Positions 1 through 9,080 of a stretch of DNA of 64,000 nt are shown here, piece after piece. This DNA comes from Burkholderia vietnamiensis LMG 10929. Lineage in GTDB: Bacteria > Pseudomonadota > Gammaproteobacteria > Burkholderiales > Burkholderiaceae. The stretch is from contig NZ_CP009630.1 of the NCBI RefSeq assembly GCF_000959445.1, positions 1-64,000 of the forward strand, given 5' to 3'. Each line of letters starts with the position of its first letter. Position 1 is the stretch's first letter. Under the pieces are notes generated by a model. The model saw nothing but the letters and a program-made list of their open reading frames with translations. It was not told the DNA's origin and ran no database searches. Both the position numbers and the translations under genes were made by a program.

Positions 1-432
1 GATCGCCTGCTCGGCGGTGAGCGGCCGGTTCTCGTCGGACGGATCGCCGGCGCTCGTGACCTTCAGCGTCGCGACGCTGCTGGTGTACACGATGCGCTCC
101 ACGCCGGCGGCGCGCGCCGCGCGCATCGTCGCGACGGCGCCTTCCAGGTTCGCGCGTTCGATCTCGTGCGGGTCGGGCGCCCACAGCCGGTAGTCGGCCG
201 CCACGTGCAGCAGGTAGCGCACGCCGCTCAGCGCGGCGCGCATCGACGCCTCGTCGCGCATGTCGCCGGTGACGATTTCGGCGTCGAGGTTCGCGACGTT
301 GGTGCGCGGGCTGGTCGGGCGCACCAGCACGCGCACCGCATAGCCCTTCTGCTGCGCGATGCGCGCGACGGCCGAGCCGACGAAACCGGACGCGCCGGTG
401 ACGAGAACGAGATCGCGGGAGGTATCAGTCAT
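1..432 (-). CDS. hpnA: HpnA-type hopanoid-associated sugar epimerase, N-terminal part
   Basis: An NAD(P)-dependent epimerase/dehydratase of the extended SDR family, cut by the left edge of the window; 144 codons are present. The N-terminus carries the Rossmann nucleotide-binding motif TGASGFVG at about residues 13-20. Further on are HVAADYRLW and YTSSVATL, segments typical of HpnA, which is linked to hopanoid side-chain biosynthesis. The start is the ATG read from 432. The serine/tyrosine catalytic region is only partly visible. The family is clear; the specific HpnA call rests on the HVAADYRLW-type segment. Confidence 0.8.
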   Translation of the reverse strand, partial: MTDTSRDLVLVTGASGFVGSAVARIAQQKGYAVRVLVRPTSPRTNVANLDAEIVTGDMRDEASMRAALSGVRYLLHVAADYRLWAPDPHEIERANLEGAVATMRAARAAGVERIVYTSSVATLKVTSAGDPSDENRPLTAEQAI

Positions 433-622
433 GCGTTTCCTTCGGGGCCGCGCGAGCGCGCGGCGGTTGTGCGTCGGCGAGATTGTACGTGGTCGGCGCG
501 CGCGGCGACGCGACCGCCGCGCATGCACCGCGCACCCACCGCGCACCCCGGCCGCGTGCGTGTGGGAAGCGCCCGACGCGACTACAATGCCGGGCTTGAA
601 TGCACCAAGGGAGCGCGCCGCG

Positions 623-919
623 ATGAGCCGAAATGAACTGGACGAACGAATCGAGACCTACTACGTGCGGGTGCGCGGCGTCGTGCAGGGCGTCGGCTTC
701 CGTCACGCGACGGTGCGCGAGGCGCATGCGCTGAAGCTGCGCGGCTGGGTCGCGAATCTCGAGGACGGCAGCGTCGAGGCGATGATCCAGGGCCCCGGCG
801 CGCAGATCGACCGGATGCTCGCGTGGCTGCGCCACGGGCCGCCCGCCGCGCGCGTGACCGAGGTGACGTTCGAGGAGCGCCACGTCGAAAGGCGCTTCGA
901 GCGCTTCCAGCAGCAGTAA
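623..919 (+). CDS. acyP: Acylphosphatase
   Basis: A small cytosolic enzyme (98 aa) that hydrolyses the carboxyl-phosphate bond of acylphosphates. The signature VRGVVQGVGFR (about residues 15-25) contains the phosphate-binding loop and the catalytic arginine, and WVANLEDGSVE supplies the catalytic asparagine. Length fits the family (90-100 aa). The in-frame ATG at 623 was chosen because upstream codons read as low-complexity Arg-rich sequence. It is followed 12 bp later by the permease gene and may be co-transcribed with it. Confidence 0.93.
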   Translation: MSRNELDERIETYYVRVRGVVQGVGFRHATVREAHALKLRGWVANLEDGSVEAMIQGPGAQIDRMLAWLRHGPPAARVTEVTFEERHVERRFERFQQQ

Positions 920-931
920 GGCGAACCCGAC

Positions 932-1831
932 ATGACGGGGTATCCGGAAGCCGGGCGCGGCATTGCGCTGTCGGTGACGGCGTCGACGCTGTTTGCGCTG
1001 ATGTCCGTCTACGCGAAACTGCTGGCGCCGCTCACCGGCCTCGACATCTTCGCGTGGCGGATCCTGTGGACCGCGCCCGGTGCGCTCGCGCTGATCGCGT
1101 TGCGCGGCCGCTGGCCCGCGCTCGTCGAGCTCGCGCGGCGCAGCGTGCGCGACTGGCGCCTGCTGATCGCGCTGCCGGTTAGCGCCGCGCTGCTCGGCGT
1201 GCAGCTGTGGCTGTTCCTGTGGGCGCCGTTGCACGGCCGCATGCTCGAGGTGTCGCTCGGCTATTTCCTGTTGCCGCTGACGATGGTGCTGGTCGGCCGC
1301 TTCTACTATCACGAGCGGCTCGATCCGCTGCAATGGGCGGCCGTCGCATGCGCGGCGCTCGGCGTCGCGCACGAAGTGTGGGCGACGCGCGCATTCGCGT
1401 GGCCGACGCTCGTCGTGGCGCTCGGCTATCCGCCGTACTTCGTGCTGCGCCGGCGGATCAACGCCGATTCGCTCGCCGCGTTCGCGCTCGAGATCGCGAT
1501 GCTGTGCCCGGTCGCGCTCGCGATGGTGTCGGCGAGCGCGACGCCGGTCGGCCGCCATCCGCTGTTGTGGGCCGCGCTGCTGCCGGGGCTCGGCGTGCTC
1601 AGCACGCTCGCGCTGGCGAGCTACCTGAAGGCGAGCCGGATGCTGCCGATGGCGCTGTTCGGCATCCTCGGCTACGTCGAGCCCGTGCTGCTCGTCGCGG
1701 TGTCGCTGCTGCTGCTCGGCGAGACGCTGAACGCGTCGCAACTGGCGACGTACGCGCCGATCTGGGCCGCCGTCGCGCTGACCGCATGGCACAGCGCGAT
1801 GCTGATGCGGCGTCTGCCGATGCGCGGCTGA
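932..1831 (+). CDS. rarD: EamA/RarD-type drug/metabolite transporter
   Basis: An inner-membrane permease of the DMT superfamily (299 aa), with about ten hydrophobic helices arranged as two EamA repeats. The pattern near the start (GIALSVTASTLFALMSVYAKL, then a W-R-I-L-W segment around residue 50) is typical of the RarD subgroup. The C-terminal repeat contains FGILGYVEPVLLVAVSLLLL. The substrate is not predictable from sequence. The start ATG lies 12 bp after acyP, with a purine-rich AAGGCGA upstream. Confidence 0.8.
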   Translation: MTGYPEAGRGIALSVTASTLFALMSVYAKLLAPLTGLDIFAWRILWTAPGALALIALRGRWPALVELARRSVRDWRLLIALPVSAALLGVQLWLFLWAPLHGRMLEVSLGYFLLPLTMVLVGRFYYHERLDPLQWAAVACAALGVAHEVWATRAFAWPTLVVALGYPPYFVLRRRINADSLAAFALEIAMLCPVALAMVSASATPVGRHPLLWAALLPGLGVLSTLALASYLKASRMLPMALFGILGYVEPVLLVAVSLLLLGETLNASQLATYAPIWAAVALTAWHSAMLMRRLPMRG

Positions 1832-2188
1832 GGTCGTCCGGCGCGCGCCCGCGTCGTGCGCCGCACCTGCTCCGACGCCCGTTGCCGTCCGCGAGCTGAC
1901 AGCGCGCCGACATCGAGCTGGCGGCTCCGCCAGCTTCGCAGCGCCTGCGTCGCGGCTGTAATCGAACAGAAGATGCCGTTGCATTTTGTTACTTAGGGTA
2001 TTCCCGCGACGGCCACTAGACTGGGTTCACCGTCTTCTCTTCGTATGCGGTTTTCCCATGAACGGTCATCTCCTTGCCTCGCCGGCCGGGCTGGCGCGCC
2101 GCGGGCATACGCGCGGCGCCGCCGATCGCACCGGCCGCCTCGTTCCCTCTGCCGGCGCACATCGCGCCCACGCGTCGCAGGTGTGCTC
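1832..2188. other. Intergenic region upstream of the OpgC-type gene
   Basis: About 357 bp between the RarD-type permease and the OpgC-type gene. It ends in a lower-GC stretch with a TAGACT hexamer at 2017-2022 that could serve as a -10 element, but no convincing -35 is spaced from it. An in-frame ATG at 2045 would extend the downstream protein with Arg-rich sequence unlike a membrane-protein N-terminus. No RNA gene or repeat is seen. Confidence 0.4.
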
Positions 2189-3313
2189 ATGTCGGTGAGC
2201 GCGCTGCCCGTGGCTTCGGGGCTGCCGGCGCGCAGCGGCCGCCTGATCGAAGTCGACTTCTTCCGCGGCATCGTGCTGCTGATGATCGTCGTCGACCATA
2301 TCGGCGCGAGCGTCCTGTCGCGCGTCACGCTCCACGCGTTCGCGCTCTGCGATGCGGCCGAAGTGTTCGTGTTCCTCGGCGGCTTCGCGACCGCGAGCGC
2401 GTACGGCGCGATTGCGGACCGGCACGGCCCGCGCGCCGCGCAGCGCCGCTTCGTGCGCCGCGCGATGCAGATCTACCGGGCGTTTCTCGCGACCTCGACG
2501 CTGATGCTGATCGTCTCGGCCGTGCTCGACCATTACGGGATCGACGCGCCGAACCTCGCGCTCGACGACGTCAGCGTGATGCTCGCGTCGCCGCTCACCG
2601 GCGCGGCCGAGCTGCTCACCTTCCAGCGCCAGCCGTATCTCGCGTCGGTGCTGCCGATGTACGTGCTGTTCGCGCTCGCGTCGCCGGTGCTGGTGCCGTT
2701 CGCGCGCCGCCATCCGTGGCTCACGGTCGCGTTCAGCGTCGCATCGTGGGGCGCGGCCGGCTGGCTCGGCCCCGAACTGCTGGATACCGATTCATTTCGC
2801 TGGAGCTTCAACCCGTTCGCGTGGCAGTTGATGTTCGTGGCCGGCGTGCTCGTGCGCTGCCAGCCGTTCTACCGGCGCGTCGCGCTCGGACGCTGGGGCG
2901 CCGCGGCGACCGGCGTCGCGTGCGCGATCGTGCTCGGCTGTGCGAGCTACAAGCTGTTCTCGGGGCTGCCCGCACCGGAAGGGCTGCTCAAGCGCGACCT
3001 CGCGTTGTCGCGCGTCGTCAGCTTCGCGGCGATCGCATGGCTGATGGCCGATTGCGTGCGGCGCGGCTGGATCGAGCGGCTCGCGCGCGCGGTGCGGCCG
3101 GTAGTGGCGGTCGGCCGGCGCGGGCTCGTCTGCTTCGTCGCGGGCGCCGCCATTTCGCTCGTCATCGATTCGCTGCTGCATCCGGTCGCGAACGGCGCGC
3201 AACTGCGCCATCTCGGCGTGGGCCTCGCGGCCGACGCGTGCGCGGTGGGGCTGATGATGGCCGTAGCCGGTTCGGGGGCGTGGTTCGCGCGCCGGCGCGG
3301 GGCCGTGGCGTAG
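2189..3313 (+). CDS. opgC: OpgC-type integral membrane acyltransferase
   Basis: A polytopic inner-membrane protein (374 aa from this start) of the OpgC/acyltransferase-3-like group. OpgC enzymes succinylate osmoregulated periplasmic glucans. The N-terminal region IEVDFFRGIVLLMIVVDHIG, with the Asp-Phe-Arg and Asp-His pairs, is the conserved opening of the family. About ten hydrophobic helices follow. The ATG at 2189 was chosen because it places these motifs near the N-terminus; the longer form from 2045 adds 48 Arg/Pro-rich residues. The true substrate in this organism is inferred, not shown. Confidence 0.75.
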   Translation: MSVSALPVASGLPARSGRLIEVDFFRGIVLLMIVVDHIGASVLSRVTLHAFALCDAAEVFVFLGGFATASAYGAIADRHGPRAAQRRFVRRAMQIYRAFLATSTLMLIVSAVLDHYGIDAPNLALDDVSVMLASPLTGAAELLTFQRQPYLASVLPMYVLFALASPVLVPFARRHPWLTVAFSVASWGAAGWLGPELLDTDSFRWSFNPFAWQLMFVAGVLVRCQPFYRRVALGRWGAAATGVACAIVLGCASYKLFSGLPAPEGLLKRDLALSRVVSFAAIAWLMADCVRRGWIERLARAVRPVVAVGRRGLVCFVAGAAISLVIDSLLHPVANGAQLRHLGVGLAADACAVGLMMAVAGSGAWFARRRGAVA

Positions 3314-3385
3314 AGTGCGCGATGGGGCGTGGCGCTGCGCTGCGGTGAATGCGGGAGCGCAATCGGCGCAGCGCACCGAATGCGG

Positions 3386-3604
3386 TCAGTGCGCGGAGCC
3401 GATGCGCGAGCGCGGCACGGCAGGCGTGTCGTCGGTTTCGGCTTCAGGTGCGGCGTCGTCGCGCGCTTCGGACTTCGGGTCGTCCTGCTGCGCCAGCACC
3501 GCATCTGCTTCGGCTGCGGCCCGGGCGGCGCGCAGCGCGGTGCAGCGTTGCGCGTGCCGGATGTCCGACAGTATCCGCAACAGCCGAGTCGTTTTGCCTT
3601 TCAT
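3386..3604 (-). CDS. Small basic/acidic hypothetical protein (72 aa)
   Basis: A 72-aa unrecognised protein with a basic N-terminal half (MKGKTTRLLRILSDIRHAQR) and an acidic, Ala-rich tail (DDPKSEARDDAAPEAE). The start is supported by a good ribosome-binding site: GGGAGAGG lies 4-5 bases before the ATG on the minus strand. A TACACT hexamer upstream (minus strand, 3655-3660) could be a -10. No domain is recognisable; a cytosolic helical protein is likely. Confidence 0.6.
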   Translation of the reverse strand: MKGKTTRLLRILSDIRHAQRCTALRAARAAAEADAVLAQQDDPKSEARDDAAPEAETDDTPAVPRSRIGSAH

Positions 3605-3722
3605 GATCCTCTCCCGCCGGTGCGCATCGTGTGAGCCGACGCGCCGTTGCAACCAGTGTAGGACGTGCCGGCCGCGCCGGCGGGAGAATGTGGCGCGCAT
3701 GCCGCACGCCGAGGGATAGTAC

Positions 3723-5243
3723 TTACTGCGCCGACGCCATCGCCTGCGCCTGCGCGTCCTGTTCGTCGCGGCGTTCGTCCGCGCAGCGCTGATGCTGACG
3801 CGACAGCCGGTTCATCATCGGCAGCAGCAGCAGCGCGAGCAGCATGCCGATCGCGGCGAGCCAGCCGAGCTTCTCGAACAGCGACAGGTACAGCGGCAGC
3901 GATTCGGTCGCCGGCAGCTCGTGCGACGGCATCTGCGCGAAGTTCGCGACGACGCTGCCGAGATACTGCGACACGCCCGTCGCGACGAAATACGCGCCCA
4001 TCATGAAGCCGCTCATGCGCGCCGGCACGTAGCGCGCGATCATCGCGAGGCCGAGGCCGCTCACCAGCAGTTCGCCGAGCGAGTAGAGGCCGTAGCCCCA
4101 CACCATGAACCACGACGACACGCGGCCGTCCACCGCGTAGCGGCCGCTGATCGTGAACACCAGATAGCCGGCGGCCACCGCGCCGAAGCCGAGCGCGTAC
4201 TTCGCCGCGACCGGCAGGTCGCCGCCGCGCTTCGACACCGCGTTGTAGATCCACACGAGCACCGGGCTCAGCAGCATGATCCAGATCGGGTTCAGCGCCT
4301 GGAACTGCGCGGCGCTCCACGTGAACAGCGTCGTGCCGAACAGCATGAAACGCGGATCGACGTTGCGCAGCGCGAACAGCGTCAGCGACGTCGACATCTG
4401 CACGTAGAAGATGAAGAACAGGATCACCTGGCCGATCAGCACGAGCGCGGCGATCAGCCCCGCGCGCTCGGAGCGCTCCGACTTCGCGATCATGTACGCG
4501 AAGATCGCGAGGATCGCGAACGCCGCCGCCCACACGCTCGCCACCGCGAGCTGCTTGTGCTGCAGCACGTACAGCGTGAGCAGCGCGAGCGCGACGCCGC
4601 CGGCCGCCACCGCGCCGAGGCGCTTCCAGCGGATCGGCGCGTCGTCGGGCTGCGAGCCGACGTGCGCGAGCGTGCGGTGCATCAGCATGAAGTTCAGGAT
4701 CGCGAGCAGCATGCCGGCGCCGCAGACCGCGAAGGCGGTGTGCCAGCCCCAGTGATCCTTGATCCACGGCGTCGCGAGCATCGACACGGTCGAACCGATG
4801 TTGACGGCCATGTAGTAGATCGTGAACGCGCTGTCGATGCGCGCGTCGTCGCCTTCGTAGATGCGGCGCACGAGGTTCGCCGCATTCGCCTTGAACAGCC
4901 CGTTGCCGACGACGATCACGCCGAGCGACGCGTACATGTAGGCGAGCGCGTCGTTCGGCATCGCGAGCATCAGGTAGCCCGCGCACAGCACGGCCGCGCC
5001 GATGATCATCGTGCGACGTGCGCCGAGCACCTTGTCGCCGATCCAGCCGCCGATCGACGGCGACGCGTAGACGAGCGCGGTGAACGCGCCCCAGGTGAGG
5101 TTCGCGTGGCTGTCGGTGAAGCCGAGCCGGTCGACCATGAAGAGGACCAGGAGCGCGGCCATCCCGTAGTAGCCGAAGCGCTCCCACATTTCGATGAGAA
5201 AGACCGTCGTGAACGATCGGGTCTGTGAAACAGGTGCGTGCAT
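3723..5243 (-). CDS. POT-family proton-dependent oligopeptide transporter
   Basis: A di/tripeptide:proton symporter of the PTR2/POT family within MFS (506 aa), like DtpA/YdgR. The N-terminal motif FLIEMWERFGYYGMAALLVL contains the conserved ExxERFxYYG element (about residues 14-23). The GDKVLGARRTM region is the family's loop 2-3 motif. Around twelve to fourteen membrane helices are visible. The ATG at 5243 places the ERFGYYG motif where it normally lies. It is divergent from the XRE-cupin regulator and close to the opp operon, so the region as a whole is built for peptide uptake. Confidence 0.88.
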   Translation of the reverse strand: MHAPVSQTRSFTTVFLIEMWERFGYYGMAALLVLFMVDRLGFTDSHANLTWGAFTALVYASPSIGGWIGDKVLGARRTMIIGAAVLCAGYLMLAMPNDALAYMYASLGVIVVGNGLFKANAANLVRRIYEGDDARIDSAFTIYYMAVNIGSTVSMLATPWIKDHWGWHTAFAVCGAGMLLAILNFMLMHRTLAHVGSQPDDAPIRWKRLGAVAAGGVALALLTLYVLQHKQLAVASVWAAAFAILAIFAYMIAKSERSERAGLIAALVLIGQVILFFIFYVQMSTSLTLFALRNVDPRFMLFGTTLFTWSAAQFQALNPIWIMLLSPVLVWIYNAVSKRGGDLPVAAKYALGFGAVAAGYLVFTISGRYAVDGRVSSWFMVWGYGLYSLGELLVSGLGLAMIARYVPARMSGFMMGAYFVATGVSQYLGSVVANFAQMPSHELPATESLPLYLSLFEKLGWLAAIGMLLALLLLPMMNRLSRQHQRCADERRDEQDAQAQAMASAQ

Positions 5244-5743
5244 GATCAATCTCGTTTTGATACGGACGACGCGGATCGCGCGTCGCTGGGGTCGAACTGG
5301 CGCCGCCGCACGAGGCCGGGTAGGCCGTGCAGCGGCGATGAAGCAGCCGGGCGGGTCAGCCCGGGCCGGGGCCGGACGCCGCCCGGGCGGGCGGCGCGCG
5401 GCCTCGACCGGCGCATGCGTTGTAACGTTTGCCGGTCCGGTGCGTCGGGTCTGCGCCACTCAGGGAAACTCCCGATATGGCAGCAGCTTTCAGGAAGATT
5501 TGTCTCATTATTTACTTGTAAGACTTGCGCCCGTTCTCCGCAAATTCCCGGAGAGCCGCTCGCAGCTTGCCTGTGAAGCCGGCGAGTCTGGCAAGATAGC
5601 GCGTTGTTTTCGTGCGCTTCGGTCCCTGTTTAGTGCACCGGGCTCAACACCGAAGACGCGTGCGAACCCGAAGACTAAGCCAAATCGATCTAACTTAGTT
5701 ACTTTCCATCAAACAATTTTTGACGACCACTTTTCGGCCTGCT
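5244..5743. promoter_or_regulatory. Divergent control region between the POT transporter and the XRE-cupin regulator
   Basis: A 500-bp stretch without genes. The half near the transporter (5280-5420) is extremely GC-rich with many overlapping short inverted repeats, and would form a structured leader in the transporter mRNA. The half near the regulator is AT-rich and carries two small palindromes: TTAC-TT-GTAA at 5512-5521, and ACTAAG/CTTAGT with a 14-bp spacer at 5674-5699. Either could be an operator for the neighbouring HTH protein; that is inference only. Confidence 0.4.
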
Positions 5744-6325
5744 ATGGTTCCCCCCACTGAAAACCCGCGGTCAGTTGACGCACCCGCTGCGCTGGGCAGC
5801 AAGATTCGCGCGTTGCGCCAACGACTCAAGCGCACGCTCGACGACACCGCTACCGCCGCGGGGATTTCGAAGCCGTTCCTGTCTCAAGTCGAACGCGGGC
5901 TCGCGTCGCCGTCGCTGACGTCGCTGGCCGGTATCGCGCAGGCGCTCGGCGTGACGGTGCAGTACTTCGTGGATACGCCGAGCGAGGAGCGCTCGGTGTG
6001 CAGAGGCGAGCAGTTGCGCTTCTTCGGATTCGCCGATTCGGCGAACCTGTTCGCGAGGCTGACCAACGTGACCGAAGGGCGTCAGCTCGAGGCGATCCTC
6101 GTGCGGATGCCGCCGGGGCAGAAACGGTCGGAAGTGACGACGCATGCGGGAGAGGAATTCCTGTATGTGATTGAAGGGGAAGTGTCGCTGACGCTGGAAG
6201 GCAAGACCTTCGTCCTGCAGGCCGGCGACAGTTCGCACTACCAGTCGACGGTTCCGCACAGCTGGGTCAACACCGCGAAGGTGGAGTCGGTGGTGGTCTG
6301 GGTCGGTACGCCGCGGCTGTTCTAA
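5744..6325 (+). CDS. XRE-family transcriptional regulator with C-terminal cupin domain
   Basis: A 193-aa regulator with an N-terminal lambda-Cro-type HTH (about residues 18-72, with FLSQVERGLASPSLTSLAGI) and a C-terminal cupin_2 effector domain (about 115-190, with HAGEEFLYVIEGEVSLTLEG). This architecture is typical of small-molecule-responsive regulators such as PuuR. It sits between a peptide symporter and the opp operon, so control of peptide or amine uptake is a reasonable inference. The ATG at 5744 is preferred; a TTG at 5720 in the same frame is an alternative. Confidence 0.85.
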   Translation: MVPPTENPRSVDAPAALGSKIRALRQRLKRTLDDTATAAGISKPFLSQVERGLASPSLTSLAGIAQALGVTVQYFVDTPSEERSVCRGEQLRFFGFADSANLFARLTNVTEGRQLEAILVRMPPGQKRSEVTTHAGEEFLYVIEGEVSLTLEGKTFVLQAGDSSHYQSTVPHSWVNTAKVESVVVWVGTPRLF

Positions 6326-6332
6326 CGCACAG

Positions 6333-6385
6333 GTATTCCTTCGTTGCTTCGACGGGATGCCTGTCGAAAGAAACTTAAGGAATAC
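6333..6385 (+). promoter_or_regulatory. Two-tier inverted repeat ahead of the opp operon
   Basis: Outer arms GTATTCCTT (6333-6341) and AAGGAATAC (6377-6385) are perfect complements. Between them lie inner arms TTCGAC (6348-6353) and GTCGAA (6363-6368). The two sets are nested, so the RNA could fold as a long stem with an internal loop. It starts 7 bp after the regulator stop and ends about 118 bp before oppA. It may be a terminator for the regulator, an attenuator or a protein operator. There is no U-tract. Confidence 0.5.
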
Positions 6386-6503
6386 TGAAATGCAAAACGG
6401 GAATCACGGGCCTCCTCGATCGCTGCACCCGTCAGCGTCTCACGCGTAAGCCGCGGCATCCGCCGCGCCACGCTCGCCGAACAACTTTCTCAAGACTGCC
6501 ACG

Positions 6504-8117
6504 ATGAAATCCTTGCATGCCATATCGGCCGTGCTGGCCGCGCTCGCCCTGACGGTGCCCGCCGCCCACGCCGTGACCGTTCCGTCGAACGTCGCGCTCG
6601 CTCCTCAACAGGACCTGACGCGCCAGGTGCCCGCCGAAGTCGAATCGCTCGACCCGGCGCACATCGAGTCGTGGACCGGCAACACGATCGGGCTCGACCT
6701 GTTCGAAGGGCTGGCCCGCATCGACGCTGCAGGCCAGGTCGTGCCGGGCGTCGCGCAGTCGTGGGAGCGCAAGACGCCGCAGACCTGGCTGTTCAAGCTG
6801 CGTCACGACGCGAAGTGGAGCAACGGCCAGCCGGTGACGGCGGCGGATTTCGTCTATTCGTGGCAGCGGCTCGCCGATCCGAAGACGGGCTCGAAGTACA
6901 CGATCCTGGTCGAATTCATCAAGAACGCGAAGGACATCATCGGCGGCAAGGCCGCGCCGGCGACGCTCGGCGTGCGCGCGGCCGATCCGTACACGCTCGA
7001 GGTGACGACCGACGTGCCGGTCGCGTTCTTCCCCGAGCTGACCGCGATGGCGCCGCTCGCGCCGGTGAACAAGGACACCGTCGCGAAGTTCGGCGACGCG
7101 TGGACGCGTCCGGGCAACCTGGTCAGCAACGGCGCGTACCAGCTCGTCGACTGGCAGCCGAACAACCGCATCGTGATCACCAAGGACGCGAAGTACTGGA
7201 ACGCGCCGAAGGTCGTGATCAACAAGGTCACCTACCTGCCGATCGAAAGCGACGAGACCGCGATGCGCATGTATCAGGCCGGCCAGATCGACTACAGCTA
7301 TTCGATTCCGTCGGGCATCTTCCAGCAGGTGAACAAGCAGTTCGGCGGCGAGCTGCGCCAGGGCCTGCAGCTGGCGACGTATTACTACTACCTGAACAAC
7401 AGCGACGCGGTGCTGAAGGACAAGCGCGTGCGCCTCGCGCTGTCGATGGTGATCGATCGCGACCTGCTCACGTCGAAGCTCACGCAGGCCGGCGAGAAGC
7501 CGATGTACGGGCTGATGCCGAACGGCACGAAGGGCGTGCGCCCGTATACGCCGGACTGGGCGTCGTGGCCGATGGCCAAGCGCGTCGCGGCCGCCAAGGA
7601 CCTGCTGAAGCAGGCCGGCTACTCCGACGCGAAGCCGCTGTCGTTCACGCTCACCTACAACACCAACGACCTGCACAAGAAGGTGGCGCTGTTCGCCGCG
7701 TCGGAATGGCGCACGAAGCTCGGCATCAACACGAAGCTCGAGAACGTCGAGTTCAAGGTGCTGATGAAGCAACGGCATGACGGCAAGGTGCAGATCGCGC
7801 GCGACGGCTGGTTCGCCGACTACAACGACGCGATGACGTTCTTCGACCTGATCCGCTGCGGCAGCGCGCAGAACACCGTCGGCTACTGCAACAAGCAGGT
7901 GGACGCGCTGGTCGACGAAGGCAACCAGAAGCTCGACGACGCCGCGCGCACCGCGCTGCTCACGCAGGCGCACGACCTGGCGCTGAGCGACACGCCGATG
8001 GTGCCGCTGTTCCAGTACTCGGCCGACCGGCTCGTCAAGTCGTACGTGGGCGGCTACTCGCTGAAGAACGTGATCGACATGCGCGCTTCGCAGGACATGT
8101 ACCTGATCAAGCACTGA
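6504..8117 (+). CDS. oppA: Oligopeptide ABC transporter substrate-binding protein
   Basis: A periplasmic peptide-binding protein (537 aa) of the SBP_bac_5 family. Residues 1-23 form a Sec signal peptide ending AAHA. The mature part begins with the family's typical region (EVESLDPAHIESWTGNTIGLD), followed by GLARIDAAGQVVPGVAQSWE and WSNGQPVTAADFVYSWQRL, which are hallmarks of OppA/MppA-like proteins. It is the first gene of a tight five-gene operon (11 bp to oppB). The preceding Shine-Dalgarno is weak. Peptide versus murein-peptide specificity cannot be told. Confidence 0.92.
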   Translation: MKSLHAISAVLAALALTVPAAHAVTVPSNVALAPQQDLTRQVPAEVESLDPAHIESWTGNTIGLDLFEGLARIDAAGQVVPGVAQSWERKTPQTWLFKLRHDAKWSNGQPVTAADFVYSWQRLADPKTGSKYTILVEFIKNAKDIIGGKAAPATLGVRAADPYTLEVTTDVPVAFFPELTAMAPLAPVNKDTVAKFGDAWTRPGNLVSNGAYQLVDWQPNNRIVITKDAKYWNAPKVVINKVTYLPIESDETAMRMYQAGQIDYSYSIPSGIFQQVNKQFGGELRQGLQLATYYYYLNNSDAVLKDKRVRLALSMVIDRDLLTSKLTQAGEKPMYGLMPNGTKGVRPYTPDWASWPMAKRVAAAKDLLKQAGYSDAKPLSFTLTYNTNDLHKKVALFAASEWRTKLGINTKLENVEFKVLMKQRHDGKVQIARDGWFADYNDAMTFFDLIRCGSAQNTVGYCNKQVDALVDEGNQKLDDAARTALLTQAHDLALSDTPMVPLFQYSADRLVKSYVGGYSLKNVIDMRASQDMYLIKH

Positions 8118-8128
8118 GCGGAGCGATC

Positions 8129-9067
8129 ATGCTGGCCTATGCACTGAGACGCACGTTGTGGGCGGTGCCGACGATCCTCGCCGTCATCACCGTCTGCTAC
8201 CTGCTGTTGCACTTCACGCCCGGCGGCCCGTTCGATACGGAGAAGCAGCTGTCCGCGGCGACGCTCGCGAACCTGAACGCGAAGTACCACCTCGACGCGC
8301 CGCTGTGGAAGCAGTACCTGCTGTATCTCGACTCGCTGCTGCACGGCGATCTCGGCCCGTCGTTCCGTTACGTCGACTGGTCGGTGAACGATCTCGTGAA
8401 GAAGGCGCTGCCCGTGAGTCTCGGCGTAGGCGGCGTGTCGATCCCGATCTCGATCGTGATCGGCGTGCTGCTCGGCACCGTCGCGGCCGTGCGCCGCGAC
8501 AGCGTGATCGACCGCTTCGTGATGCTGCTCGGCAACTTCGGCAACGTCGTGCCGCCGTTCGTGCTCGGCCCGGTGCTGGTGTGGATCTTCGCGATCCTGC
8601 TGAAGACGTCGGCCGGCAACGGCTGGCTGCCGGCCGGCGGCTGGGGCGACGGCGGCTGGCAGTACCGGCTGCTGCCGATCGTGCTGCTGACCTTCATCAA
8701 CGTGTCGCTGCTCGCCCGCGTGATGCGCGGCTCGATGATCGAGACGCTGTCGAGCAACTACATCCGCACCGCGCGCGCGAAGGGCCTGCCCGGCTCGACG
8801 ATCGTGCTGCGCCATGCGCTCAAGCCCGCGCTGATGCCGGTCGTGTCGCTGTTCGGCACCGTGTGCATCACGTCGATCACGGCGGCCGTCGTCACCGAAT
8901 CGGTGTTCTCGCTGCCGGGCCTCGGGCAACTCGTCGTGAACGGCGCGATCAACCGCGACTACACGCTGGTGCTCGGCCTCGTCGTGCTGACGACCGTCTT
9001 CGCCGTGCTGTTCAACCTGCTGGTCGACCTCGCGTACGCGTGGCTCGATCCGCGCATCCGTTACTGA
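8129..9067 (+). CDS. oppB: Oligopeptide ABC transporter permease OppB
   Basis: An inner-membrane permease (312 aa) of the BPD_transp_1 family with six predicted helices. The N-terminus (ALRRTLWAVPTILAVITVCY) and the HFTPGGPFD segment are typical OppB/DppB. The EAA-type cytoplasmic loop reads YIRTARAKGLPGSTIVLRHA (about residues 211-230) and contacts the ATPases. It pairs with OppC to form the channel. It follows oppA by 11 bp and precedes oppC by 13 bp. Confidence 0.93.
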   Translation: MLAYALRRTLWAVPTILAVITVCYLLLHFTPGGPFDTEKQLSAATLANLNAKYHLDAPLWKQYLLYLDSLLHGDLGPSFRYVDWSVNDLVKKALPVSLGVGGVSIPISIVIGVLLGTVAAVRRDSVIDRFVMLLGNFGNVVPPFVLGPVLVWIFAILLKTSAGNGWLPAGGWGDGGWQYRLLPIVLLTFINVSLLARVMRGSMIETLSSNYIRTARAKGLPGSTIVLRHALKPALMPVVSLFGTVCITSITAAVVTESVFSLPGLGQLVVNGAINRDYTLVLGLVVLTTVFAVLFNLLVDLAYAWLDPRIRY

Positions 9068-9080
9068 GCGAGGCACTGCG

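Noticed and set aside
2045..2188. Longer start for the OpgC-type protein
   Set aside because: The extra 48 residues are Arg/Pro-rich, unlike the short N-terminal tail expected for this polytopic protein.
5720..5743. Longer start (TTG) for the XRE-cupin regulator
   Set aside because: It would add only eight residues (TTTFRPA) with no supporting ribosome-binding site; the ATG at 5744 is adequate.
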